Positions 1-10,477 of a stretch of DNA of 64,000 bases are shown one piece after another. The notes under the pieces were generated by a model, which saw nothing but the letters and a program-made list of their open reading frames with translations, was not told the DNA's origin and searched no databases. The DNA is from Scylla paramamosain (lineage: Eukaryota; Arthropoda; Malacostraca; Decapoda; Portunidae): assembly GCF_035594125.1 (NCBI RefSeq), contig NC_087151.1, positions 20,803,753 through 20,867,752 on the forward strand. The letters run 5' to 3'. A program made the translations under genes and the position numbers. Each line of letters starts with the position of its first letter. Positions within the stretch are counted from its first letter, which is position 1.

Positions 1-1445
1 ATCTACTATATTATATAATATATATTATATATTATATTATATATTTCAGTTTCTTAGGTACCAAAACCGCAAAATGCACGCAAAGCACCCTATATGGGGG
101 AAAGGAAACGAGATTTACAGAAAAGTTTTTTTTTAGCATTTATGAGCGTGCTAGGCGTCAAAACGCTAAAAAAAAAAAAAAAGCATGGAAAGCATACTAT
201 ACGGAAATAGATAAATAAATGAATAAACAAACATTACCAAAGAAAGTCTCTTTTCAGTGTTTTCAGCTGCTTACTTACCAAGACGCTAAAACACATGAAA
301 AAAAAAAAAAACTCCCATTATGGAGAAAGACAATAATATTTACGAAAAAAAAATAGGCATTTTGAACTTTTTACGTATAAAAACGCCAAAATGCATACAA
401 AGTACTCTTTATCGGGAAAACAAAAGTTATTACTATAAATGTGTATTATGAGTAATTTTGAGCTTCATAGGTAACAAAACGCTTAAACGCATTAATAGCA
501 CTCAATATGGAGAAACAGAACATTACCAAAAACGTGTAATTTGAGTGTATTTCATATTATTAGGTACCAAACCGCAAAAATGAAGGCAAATGAAACGAGA
601 TTTTCAGAAACGTGTCTTTTGAGTGTTTATTATTGTTTTAAATACCGAAACGCTAAAAAAAAAAAAAATCAAACCATCTTATATGGGAATAGAAAAAAAA
701 AATCGTCTTTTCAGTATTTTCAGCTTTTTACGTAGCAAAGCGCTAAAATGCATGGAAAACACCCTTTTGTGGAGAAACAGAATAACATTATCAAAACAAG
801 TATTTTGAATGTTTTTGTGCTTGTTACGTAAAAAAGAAAAAAAAAAGCCGAAATGCATTCTACCCTTTATCAGTAAACGAAAAGAAAAGTATATTATGAG
901 TGTTTTTTTGAGTTTCTTAGGTATCAAACCTCGAACACGCATGAAAAGCTCTCTATATGGAGAAACAGAACATTACTCAAAACGTGTAATTTGAGGATTT
1001 TTCACATTGTTAGGTACCAGAACGCCTAAATGCATGCAAAGCCCCTCGTATGTGGAAAAGAAGCAACATTCCAAGAAACTTACCTCTTAAGTGTTTTTGT
1101 GCATGTTAGGCACCAAAGCACTAAAATGCATGAAAAGTACACCATATTAGAATACAAAACATGTAAAAAAAAAAAAGTATCTTTTGAGTGTTTCTGAGCT
1201 TCTCACTTACCAAAACGCTAAAACGCATGCAAAACACCCTTTATGGAAAAACAGAATAACATAACAAAAAATGTGTTTTTTAGCTTATTAAGTACAGAAA
1301 CGGCAAAATACATGTAAAGTACCCGATATGATGAAACAAAACGGTATCGCTGGAAACTTATTTTATGAGTGTTATTGACCTTCTTAGGTAACAAAACGAT
1401 AAAAAAAACTTGAATAGCATTCTATCTGTAGAAACAGAACAACAA

Positions 1446-1557
1446 TTAGGTTAGGTTAGGTTACGTTAGGATAGGTTAGGTTAGATTAGGCTAGGTTTAG
1501 GTTAGGTTAGGTTAAGTTAGGATAGGTTAGTTTAGGTTAGATTAGGTTAAGTTAGGT
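1446..1557 (+). repeat. Degenerate TTAGG (telomere-like) array
   Basis: About 110 bp of mostly TTAGG pentamers, with single-base variants (TTACG, ATAGG, TTAGA, CTAGG) and occasional 6-mers. (TTAGG)n is the usual arthropod telomere repeat. Here it is interstitial, inside the satellite and next to a short inverted monomer segment. It could be a telomere relic, a scar of telomerase-assisted break repair, or an unrelated simple repeat. Confidence 0.8.
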
Positions 1558-1635
1558 TTGAGTGTTTTTTTATTTACTTTTTTTATTTTATAAAATATTT
1601 TTATGTTACCTTTATTTTATAAATAATAAGGAGGA

Positions 1636-1725
1636 GCTGAAAAACTCAATATATACGTGTTTTGTAATGATGTTTGGTATTCCCATATACAGTGATTTCC
1701 ATGCATTTTAGCGTTTTGGTGAAAA
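1636..1725 (-). repeat. Inverted satellite monomer
   Basis: Within the otherwise plus-oriented block, this stretch reads as the reverse complement of one monomer. It has AAAAACTCAA, then CCCATATACAG, TCCATGCATTTTAGC and GTTTTGGTG. Normal orientation resumes around 1741. The 1558-1635 segment between the TTAGG-like array and this monomer is T/A-rich and does not align to the monomer by eye. Confidence 0.7.
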
Positions 1726-2949
1726 AAAAAAAAACGAGAAATGTGTTTATTAACGTGTTAAGGCACCAAAACGCATGAAAATCACTCTATATGAGAAAAC
1801 AAAACAACATTACCAAAGAAATCTCTTTTCAATGTTTTTGAGCTACTTGCGTACCAAAACGCTAAACGCATGCAAAACACCCTTTCTCAAGAAACAATAA
1901 TATTACCAAAAACAAATAATGTGATTGTTAATGTGTTTTTGCGTACAAAAACGACAAAATGCATGCAAAAGTACCCTATATGGTGAAGCGAAAAGACGTT
2001 ACAAGATCCGCATATTATGAGTGTTTTTGATCTTCTTAGGTAAGAAAACGCTACAAAGCATGAATAGCACTCTATATTGAGAAACATAACAACATTACCA
2101 AAACCGAGTATTTTGAGTGTATCTCACATTGTTAGGTATCAAAAAGCCGAAATACATGCAAAAGCATGTGGGGAAAGAAAAGGAGATTTTCAGAAACGTG
2201 TCTTCTGAATGTTTACGAGCGTGGTAGGCACCAAAATGATAATAAGCATGGAAAGGACCCTATGTGGGAAAACTAAACAATATTAATAAAAACGTCTCTT
2301 TTCAGTGTATTTGAGATACTTACGTACGAAAACGATGAAACGCATTCAAAAGACATTTCATGGATAAACAGTATAATTTACTAAAAACGTGCATTTTGAG
2401 TGTTTTTTTTTTAGCTTTTTACGTAGAAAAATACCAATATGCATGCAAAGTACTTTGAAACAAAAGACATTATGAGAAAAGTGTGTTATGAGAGCTTTTG
2501 AGCTTCTTAGGTACCAAAATCCTAAAACGCATTAATAGCACTCTATATCGAGAAACAGAACATTACCAAAAAATTGTCATTTTGGTGTTTTGAGTGTGTT
2601 ACGTACAAAAACGCCAAAATACATGTAAAGTACCTTAGATGGAAAACAAGCAGTTATTGACAAGAAGAGTGTATTAGAAGTGTTTCTGAACTTCTTAGGT
2701 ACCAAGACACAAAAACGCGTAAAATTCACTCTATATGAAGAAACAGAACATTAGCAAAAACATGTCTTTTGAGTTTTTATCACCTATTTGAGTACCAAAA
2801 CTCCAAGACGTATCCAAAGCACGTAATTACAAGAAAAAGAACAAAGTTATCAAAAACGTGTATCGTGAGTGAAATTGAGCTCATTAGATACCAAACCTTC
2901 ACAATGCATGCAAATCACACAAAATAAGGAAACGAAAAGAAATTATGAG

Positions 2950-3079
<130 letters not shown>

Positions 3080-3368
3080 TTTTCATCTTGGTTACCAAAT
3101 CGCAAAAGCGAGTGAAGAAGCATTCTTTAAGGAGAAGTAGAACATCACCAAAAACGTATATTTTGATTGCTTTACAAATTCTTAGCTACCAATACGCCAA
3201 AATCCATGAAAGCACTCATGTTAGGTACAATAACGGCAAACTGCGTGCATAGTGCCCTATTTGGTAAAAAAATATTGATTGCCAGAAACGTGTTTTATGA
3301 GTGTTATTGACCTTAAGTAACTAAACGCAAAAACGCGTGAATAGCACTGTATATGTAGAAACTGAATT

Positions 3369-3533
<165 letters not shown>

Positions 3534-4824
3534 TAAACTTGTGTTTTGAGTGTTTTTTTAGTGTTAGGTACCAAAATACCATAATGCATGCAAAGCTCTT
3601 TTTATAGACAATAGAAATAAGATTACCTGAAAGGTGCTTTTTTCACTGATTTACTGCGTTTTAGGCATCAGAACACTAAAATGATGGAAAGCATTGTATA
3701 TTGGAAAACAAAACATTACCAAAAACCGTGCCTTTTTATTTTTTTGAGCTATTATGTACCAAAACGCTAACATGCATGCAAAACACCCATTAAGAAGAAA
3801 CAATAACTTTACAAAAAAAAAAAGTGTATGTTCAGTGTTTTGAGCTCCTTTCGTAAAAAAAAATACGATAAAATGCATGTAAAGTATCCTATATTGAAAA
3901 GGAAACGATGTAGCAAGAAACGTGTGTTTTTTAACATCTTAGGTAACAAAGCGTTAAAACACGTGAAAACACTTTATATGGAGAAACAGAACAACATTGC
4001 CAAAAACGTCTGTTTTGAGGGTTTTTACATTGTTATGTACCAAAACGCCAAAATGAATGCAAAACACTCTATATGGGGAAATGAAAGAACATGACGAGGA
4101 ACATGTATTGTGAGTGTTTTTTGAGCTTTTTAAGTACCAAAAGTCTAAAATGCGTCAATAGCACTTTATATGAAGGAAGAAAACAACATTACGAAAAACG
4201 TTTATTTTGAGTGTTTTTCACATTGTTATGTACCAAAGCAACGAAATGTATGCAAAGCATTCTATATGGGGAAACAAAATGACAATACCTGAAACATGTC
4301 TTTTGAGTCTTTTTTAACCTATTAGGCACCAAAATGCTAAAATACATGGAAAGCAATCAATATTGGACCACAAAAAAACATAAAGAAAAGCGTGTCTTTG
4401 GAGTGTTTTTCATTTTTTTTTTATGTACCAAAACACTTAAACGCATGGAAAACACCCTTTCTGGAAGAACAAAATAACATTACCAAAAGTATGCATTTCC
4501 AGTGTTTTTGAGTTTGTTAGGTACAAAAACAGGAAAATGCATTTAAAGAACCTTATGTGGTGAAACAAAGTAATATTACCGGAAACGTGGATTAAAAGTG
4601 TTTTTGACATTCTCAGGTAACAAAATGCTAAAAACGCGTGAATAGCACTTCATATGTATATAGCACTTCATCTGTTTTTAGTGTTTTAGGCACCAAAAAC
4701 ACTAAATTACATAGAAAGCACTCTATACTGGGATACAAAAGAACAATACAAAAAAATGTGTATTTTTTGGTGTTTTGTGTTTTTTAACTTCTTATGTATC
4801 AAAACGCTAAAAAGTAAGTAGTAG

Positions 4825-4939
4825 GGAAATTGCCAAGGGAGTTGCCCATCCTAAATTGGCATGCCATGGGAGTTCCCATGGAATAGGGACTCCCATGGCA
4901 ATGCCAAATTAGGATGGGCGACCCCCATGACAATTTTCC
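4825..4939. repeat. Imperfect palindrome (~50-bp arms) at the satellite/Polinton border
   Basis: The left arm (about 4825-4874) and right arm (about 4889-4939) are reverse complements with a few mismatches and one-base gaps. Shared cores include GCCCATCCTAA and GCCATGGGAGT. The short centre contains CCCATGG and AATAGGG. The sequence could fold into a long hairpin. It begins within about 15 bp of the last satellite monomer. It may be a palindromic MITE-like element, or part of the Polinton end structure; no matching copy is visible at the right end of the element. Confidence 0.8.
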
Positions 4940-5700
4940 GGAGGCCTCAGTGGCAATCCATTTCAGAATGGCGACCCTGGCTGTAAATTAACTCGGGGGG
5001 GAGAAGCGGATCATTCACGACGACGTCACCAGGGCCCATGTTAAGGAGGGGGGGGCGGGAAGGCGATGGCAGCGCTGACGGGAGAGGTGGGAGCGTGTGT
5101 CCTTATCCTTCAGCGGCTATGGAATGACTAAATCAATCAATGATGGTTTGTGGGAAATAATTGAATGGGAAGGGGGTGGGGGGACTGAACGCATCAGGCA
5201 CGGCAGGCGGCTGGGATCACTGACAGCTACACGTTAGGGTCGCCATCACATGCGTGGTCTGGGAGACTCTGACGACATTGCCATGGAGGCCTCCCTTTCA
5301 CTCGCGTGGATCCTGGACAGCTAGGGTGGTTTGAGTCTTGCCATCACATGTTCCCTCCAATATCTCAGTACATTCCATTGTCTCCACCACTCAATGGTCA
5401 AGGTTGACGGAAGGGAAGAGGGTGGGGGAGGTCTGAACGCGTCAGGAAAGTGGGTGGCAACGCCACCACGCAGCTGCCATGCGCTAGTCGCACAGGCGGG
5501 TCCTGGACGGCCTGGGTGGCGAGTCTTGCCATCACGTGTTCCGTCTGACATCTCAGTACATTCCAATGTCCTGCCTTTTCCAGATAGCCAAGGTCGTCGT
5601 GACTACCCACGTGGTTCCGTTACCTGCGATCTCTTTACCTTGGATTAAGGAGTTTTGGTGTGCTGACATCCTCTGGCATGTTAGGGGGCATATATTTTTT
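4940..5700. other. GC-rich region with a diverged internal duplication, no gene recognised
   Basis: G-rich runs, no convincing long reading frame. A diverged duplication is visible. The stretch at 5338-5382 (TTGCCATCACATGTTCC onwards, including ATCTCAGTACATTCCA) recurs at 5526-5570. The preceding GGTGGGGG/CTGAACGC.TCAGG segment near 5170 recurs near 5415. Spacing differs (about 188 versus about 243 bp), so the copies carry indels. It could be the subterminal region of the Polinton or flanking single-copy DNA. Confidence 0.55.
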
Positions 5701-5825
5701 TTTTTTCAGTTTTCCTGCGACTTCTTCTTCACCTCCTGACCCTCATTGCTGCCTACAGGTGACTCATCTGACTGCCACGGCTGTGTTTCGGCAGACGGCA
5801 GCATCAGCGACTTCGGAGGTAGCGG

Positions 5826-6231
5826 TCACGATTGTTGCAGCGGCTGCCACTGTGGTTGTGGCTGCTGCTGCGACTGCTGCAACTCCTGTCCTGATGAGAC
5901 ATCAGGAGGTGGGCTTGCTGGCAGCGGTGACATGTCGTTATACCTAAAGATCAATTTCTTCTTTGCAGGCTCTGACATTCTCTCCACATTGACATCCTCA
6001 TGGTGAGCGCGGCTTCGCTTACCCCCAACATCACCCAGGTAGATATCAAAGCGGAAAGAGATACTTTCTGTAACAGAAAAAAAAAAAAAAGATGAGAACA
6101 ATGGAAAAGTTTGTTTTTCTCCCCTCCTCTTCTTATTCATGTAATTTACAATGGCGAAGGTGCGTGATGGCACGCAAGGTAATGGTATACTTACCCAAGG
6201 CGATAGCGAAGTGACACTTATCCGTCAGCAT
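5826..6231 (-). CDS. Putative two-exon gene, unknown product (~92 aa)
   Basis: Not recognised. Exon 1 would run 6231-6195 from an ATG. A consensus donor (GTAAGTAT) follows, then a 127-nt intron ending in a poly-T tract and TTCTGTTACAG, then exon 2 from 6067 to a TGA at 5826-5828. Joining at these sites keeps the frame exactly, with a split GAA codon (37 + 242 nt = 93 codons). The predicted protein has a hydrophobic/aromatic N-terminal third, two basic clusters (KRSR, AKKK), and a Pro- and Gln-rich disordered tail. In-frame sense codons continue past the stop to about 5710. A Cys-rich plus-strand frame at 5746-6006 overlaps it and is the alternative reading. It could be a Polinton accessory gene or an unrelated host exon pair. 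Confidence 0.4.
6068..6194 (-). other. Putative spliceosomal intron
   Basis: A minus-strand GT...AG interval of 127 nt with donor GTAAGTAT, a T-rich tract of about 15 nt and acceptor TTACAG. It splits the short open frame at 5826-6231 between the first and second base of a codon. Supported only by splice consensus and frame continuity. Confidence 0.45.
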
Positions 6232-6855
6232 TTACCCCACATTGACCCCTTTCCCACACCCCGCCCCTTTTCCCTCATCTACCTTATTACCACTTTACAG
6301 ATATTATGACATCTCGCTCGGTTGTCGGCCGGGCAAAACGTAGGCATGCAATGTGGCATTTTATGAAATATTACGTAAGCCATACGAGTAATTTTTTGTC
6401 ATTATATAGATATTGATGCTTTTTGAAGCTGGTGTGAATAATGCACATTGCACGTTTTAAAGTATGCCAACTCAGTATAAGGCAAAAGAACATGCAATAA
6501 ATGCCGCACATGAGGGAATTCAACCCCTGAAGTCGATAATTTAATGTGCTAATTTTCATATGTGGACAAGTTTGCATGAAATGATGTAAGACGGCAGGAT
6601 ATTATTTGGGATGTAAGTTACAGCTATCGTAATAGCCTATGGTCTGACTTTGAAAATTAAGATAAACAGTAATCTAGTGGCCATGGTCTTCGAGTCACTC
6701 AATGTATTTAGAATGAAAACGCATGGCTTCTCCTGTTTTCTGGAAAAATTTATCAGCTCTGTCACATGGCGTTGGTTGTGACAGCCTAAAAAATAAACTC
6801 AACTGCCCAAGATGTCTGCTAGACCGGCTTATATTTCACGTGTATTCATGACAAC
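6232..6855. other. Intergenic stretch, nothing recognised
   Basis: It lies between the major capsid stop and the short spliced-gene candidate. The only open frames are short and low in information (for example minus 6371-6577, about 68 codons), with no motif I recognise. It could hold a 3' untranslated region and the promoter of the spliced candidate. Confidence 0.5.
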
Positions 6856-8200
6856 TTATGCGTGGACAATGCAGTGAACGTGACGATAATGATCAATTTC
6901 TATGACACCGGTAGTGTCGGTGAAAAACATGATGATGCGGTTATGATTACGTTCCTTAGCAAAAGACAGATTTATTCTTAGATTCCCTAATTTATCCAGA
7001 GGGATGGCATTGTGCACGTCCTCTTTCACAAAGTTAAGGAAACATACTGTCCGACCTTTATTAAAAGCATCAAATACTAGGGAATTACGCGTGTCCAATG
7101 CTAGTGACTCAAGGGTCGTGTAAAGTAATTTTGACGCGTGATGCGGGAAAGAGCTGCGAACGTTATAAATGGTCTCCCCATTCACAGTGATATGTACATG
7201 TGACAGATCAGCGTGATGAAAATATAAACCGTTCTTATCAATTATGCCTTGTAAGCTGTCCATATCAACTATTGCCATGGTCAAATTTTGAGGTATGATT
7301 TGCGCATAAGGTAATTCGGCAATCAAAGATTGGCGTTTAACACATGCGTCTTACTGAGTGTCCTATTGAAAGTGTATTGCATTGGATTTATAGTCAAGGA
7401 GTTATTTAATGATTCTAAGGCGGGTGGATGCAGCGTGATGTGGTCAACCCATAACTTAGCCATCTCGAGCTTAAATTTGAAACTGCTGGCGTCTTGGTGT
7501 GAATTAAGAATCCATGTTTTGTTAGCCAATTCTAATTGAATTCTCACATCGACAGAGTCAAGCAGGTAAGCGTCCAGAATTGATATATTCGAAAACAAAG
7601 GCGATATCATTGAAAGGCCGTGCGTTTTACAATCTTTTATCATTTATTTCTCATCTTTATTCCCCCCCGTGAATTTATTGATTGTGCCTTTTGATCCATC
7701 ATAATCGCAGTGGTAGAAGGCGACGCGACCAATAGAGTCAATTTTATCCTGAGGGATTGTTGTAATTATTTTAATGAAGGCGTGATAGTTGAACAAAGAG
7801 GATGACTCCACAAGCTGTTCGTTAAAATAACAAGTGCAAGACTTAAACATCGTATTATTCAAGCCATTACTAAAAGCGATGTGATCGTCGTCGTCTAGTG
7901 GCGCGCCATCTGCCTTCGCTATGCTAACTCGCAATTCTAGAGACCGTGTTGATAGATCCAAAAATTGTCCTGGAATGCCAGGCAGTCTAAATTCAATGTA
8001 AGGGTCGTTAATTCCCGCATGATTATTAGCATTAGCGTCTAAATTAACGGGTAATGCGTCCAACTTTCGTCTCGCAGCGACTGCCGATTCATTGGTATGC
8101 AGGCGATTCACCTGCGGGAAGTTCTCACTCACAGCCGTCAGATAATTGCTCAGGGGGTGGAGGTCGCTCAGCCCTGCACATCCAGCCTGTAATGAGTCAT
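6856..8200 (-). pseudogene. MCP: Polinton major capsid protein, double jelly-roll (broken)
   Basis: Structural protein of the predicted icosahedral particle. About 430-450 codons are recognisable in three consecutive pieces. Piece 1 (to 7644) has the N-terminal pattern of this family: an FRLPG-like entry strand, then LELRVSIAKADGAPL, then YFNEQLVESSS. It ends at an in-frame TAA (7644-7646). Piece 2 continues in the same frame from 7643 to a TGA at 7323-7325. Piece 3 is in another frame and carries the C-terminal signature: FDAFNKGRTV, then GNLRINLSF, and a final GVIEIDHYRHV-like strand, ending at 6856-6858. The start is uncertain. The open frame reaches back to about 8209 without ATG; an ATG at 8200-8198 is in a different frame. 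So there is one nonsense codon, one frameshift near 7323 and probably one near the start. Family known; breaks seen directly. Confidence 0.85.
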
Positions 8201-8322
8201 CTTCGCGACTAAGCTAAATATTGAAGATATCTGCTTTATAGCATGTCTTTCTTTTCAGTTCCCTGGTTGGCTGTTTTCTCTTTTTTCTTTTCTCCGACTC
8301 CTACTTTCCTCTATTTCATTAC

Positions 8323-8652
8323 TCATCCACCTCGAACTATCCTTTCACCCACACCCCTCACGGCGGCGACGCCTCTATTTCTTAATGATTTGCGAAGTTG
8401 TTTCCCCTCTAAAACATCTGTTAATAAATCTTTTCCCATTTGGTATGCTTCGGGTGACACAGTACGCATGAGAAAGGGAATTGCTCTTTTAGCAAAGCCG
8501 CTCAAAACGGAAAATATGCCACCACCTCTTCTTGAATGGGGTGGAATAAAAACCTGGATGTCGTCTAACCCCCCGCCTTTGCTTTGCGTAAAAAGCAAGT
8601 CATATTCCACTCAAGTGGGAGGTGTGAACGCTCTCGTCATGATGACCGCCAT
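8323..8652 (-). pseudogene. pX-like basic virion core protein (nonsense near start)
   Basis: A small basic, Gly-rich protein of about 105 codons from an ATG at 8652 (a second in-frame ATG is at 8640), with an in-frame TGA at 8611-8613. Downstream the frame is open to 8323. Visible features are a Gly-rich segment near SKGGG, SRRGGG, a hydrophobic/basic helix with AKRAIPFL, the patch GKDLLTDVLEGK, and a basic end with GVGERIVRGG. This layout, next to penton and major capsid, matches the small pX-like proteins of adintoviruses and Polintons, thought to act in the virion core or in assembly. The assignment rests on pattern and context. The only break seen is the early TGA, so the rest may have been lost recently. 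Confidence 0.7.
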
Positions 8653-8687
8653 GTCACGAATAAGACACCGAGCATAATCACCGGCTT

Positions 8688-8693
8688 TTTATT
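8688..8693 (-). terminator. AATAAA overlapping the penton stop codon
   Basis: On the minus strand the penton TAA (8691-8689) lies inside AATAAA. A polyadenylation signal fused to the stop codon fits a compact viral layout. Confidence 0.5.
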
Positions 8694-9476
8694 TCTGTCT
8701 GATATGCAGTAAGAGTGTAATTGATTTACCCCTCCCAAAGTGAATGGGCCGGCCAACTTGATCCGCGAGTTGAATCGCAATCAAATCGATAATAGTTTTA
8801 CTGAGCGATTTATATGCAGTCTGATGGAAATCTTTACCGCCAGCGGATTTCATACTAATGACTTCTAATAAGTTGACATTCTGACCACCATATATCGTCG
8901 GTGACACACAGTCCGTGTAAAATAGTGCGAAATCTATCCCCTCATCCATTCGAGGCGGGAAAGGGGCGGGAATGAAGGGGGAGTCGTTTTCGGCATATGG
9001 ACTGTATAAATTATACTTGGCATACTAATCAAAGCCCAAGATGTGAGCCATCCTGGGTCCAAATTTCGCAGTCAAGTAGCAGAAATGGCCATTGTTCTCG
9101 CACTGTGGGGCATTCTGAAGGACGTGCTCCACCCTTCACATTTTTTCATTATAGTTAAAAAATTGATCACCCTCAAAATACCGGTCATACTCAGTCTTCA
9201 TATTGCTTTTTAATTCTGCGGCCAATTCGATATTAATGACGTCAACCATATACCCAGTATCGCCCACCTCCATGCTCGTATGTATGTATGGAGTTTATAC
9301 ATGCGTGTTTCTTCGGTGTGGGTTATGGCCGAAATATCAATCCTGCAAGTATAATCACCCGCCACTAGACCCAAGAACTGTTCTGGATAAAAGCAGTTTA
9401 TCAGACCTACTTCATAATCCTTATTTGGATCATCATCCCAATTAAGGAATACATTTATACTCGATTTGTCAAACAC
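8689..9476 (-). pseudogene. Penton-like minor capsid protein, single jelly-roll (broken)
   Basis: Capsid vertex protein by family resemblance. The N-terminal part (9476 to about 9210) has the strand pattern KSSINVFLNW, YEVGLINCFYP and YTCRIDI. The C-terminal part (from about 8949) has LFYTDCVSP, YGGQNVNLLEV, then GRPIHFGRGKSITLLLHIR, the usual C-terminal strand pairing, and ends at TAA 8691-8689. Between them one frame can be followed through two in-frame stops, TGA at 9138-9136 and TAG at 9027-9025, and a frameshift lies near 9180-9210. The first in-frame start is GTG at 9476; an ATG at 9480-9478 sits in another frame, so the 5' end may also be shifted. About 263 codons in total. It lies between the macro-domain gene and the pX-like gene. 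Confidence 0.75.
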
Positions 9477-9511
9477 ACATCAAATTTATTTCAAAATTTT
9501 ACATGACATAG

Positions 9512-9517
9512 TTTATT
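9512..9517 (-). terminator. AATAAA overlapping the macro-domain gene stop
   Basis: The TAA at 9515-9513 lies within AATAAA on the minus strand, the same layout as at the penton stop. Confidence 0.45.
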
Positions 9518-10182
9518 CAGACTTCCTCACGAGAATAGTTTCAACTCCAAAAGGTTGAAGTCGCTTCGCCAGCCCTTCCACCATAGGCAGGTAATTATTC
9601 GTCCACTCATCCTGGCAGCGACCTCTGCAACCCACTCCTTCTGGGATGATAATCTGCTCCACTTCAGTGTTCGCCATGGCTATCAAGGCAATCTTTTTTC
9701 AGGCAATTCTGGAAGTGTTGACGTCAGTTCATGCTTGTATCCATCTTGAGTCCTTCCACGTAAAGCAAATCCTTCGATGTCGCAATTGCCTGTTGCACCT
9801 TCTCGTTACCCTCGACGGCCTCGCCCCAACCATACTGAGTCACGCAGGCCGCCAGGTGAGGGAGATTTACGCTTCCTGTGGGAGGCGAGTGGATAATGAT
9901 ACATCTTGGTTCATCTCTCGTGTCCGTCGTGGCCCAATGAAGCGAGTAGAGTCTCTTTCTAGCCGCATAAGTATTCTCGTATGGATAAATCGTTTTGAGG
10001 TCCCGCGCAATCCCACACGGTACGGTGGAGACCGCATTTACTGTGTAAGCAATATAACAGCGACAATCATGGAACGCGCTGTCGGTCAGCCTACCCTCGA
10101 CCACCTTCATCTTGATGACTAATTGGAGGGTAGATCCACGCGTCAAACCCTCTGTGAGGGGAGTGAGGGGGAAATGTGGCAT
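9513..10182 (-). pseudogene. Macro-domain (ADP-ribose-binding) protein, frameshifted
   Basis: Macro domains bind ADP-ribose, and many remove ADP-ribosyl groups. Candidate starts are ATG at 10182 and at 10110; the latter opens MKVVEGRL, the usual first strand. The next signature is CYIAYTVNAVS followed by PCGIARDL and YPYENTY, corresponding to the Asn-containing loop, the Gly-Ile-Ala helix and the Y.P...Y segment. After PRCIIIHSPP there is a VTQYGWGEA segment. This frame ends at a TGA near 9725. A second frame continues with EQIIIPEGVGCRG, matching the family's second Gly loop, then YLPMVEGLAKRL and a final strand, ending at 9515-9513. So one frameshift (about 9690-9730) separates the two halves. 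The ligand-loop glycines look partly substituted (PCGIA), so activity is uncertain. It is an accessory gene, not a Polinton core gene. Confidence 0.65.
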
Positions 10183-10471
10183 CGTGGACCTTTATTTGCA
10201 CGTATTGGTCGATATTACACCTCTTGCATAGTAGAATTATTCATTCAAATTGACGCAGGTGTTATTTTTTTTCCTTTGTTGGTGGGAAGGGATGGAGGGT
10301 GGGGAACATATTATTTAATAGGGGATGTGGGTGATGGGACGAACCGTTTTGACCATAACCCTTATCAATTATCCATCCATAGGTCTGCACCCCTGATGCG
10401 CCTAACACGTGCACGTCAATGACTCATGCGTTATTGATTTACTTACTCGTTTACAGGGTAACACAGGGCCT
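10183..10471. other. Intergenic gap, nothing recognised
   Basis: About 290 bp between the macro-domain gene and the next gene upstream. It contains T-rich and G-rich stretches and a short CACGTGCACGT sequence near 10408. A plus-strand frame crosses it but has no recognisable motif and overlaps the macro-domain gene antisense. It may hold the promoter of the macro-domain gene. Confidence 0.4.
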
Positions 10472-10477
10472 TTTATT
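10472..10477 (-). terminator. AATAAA directly after the conserved unknown ORF
   Basis: The minus-strand stop TAA (10480-10478) is followed at once by AATAAA. It could end a transcript carrying the four overlapping genes upstream. Confidence 0.5.

Noticed and set aside
5746..6006. Plus-strand Cys/Gly-rich frame as a metallothionein-like gene
   Set aside because: It is antisense to the spliced candidate, the Cys content follows from TGC/TGT-rich low-complexity DNA, and it lacks a clear start context; the minus-strand reading has better splice support.
8243..8677. Plus-strand frame of 144 codons as a gene
   Set aside because: Antisense shadow of the pX-like gene, Pro/Ser/Phe-rich and motif-free.
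9646..10122. Plus-strand frame of 158 codons as a gene
   Set aside because: It is antisense to the macro-domain gene, whose motifs are recognisable; this frame has none.
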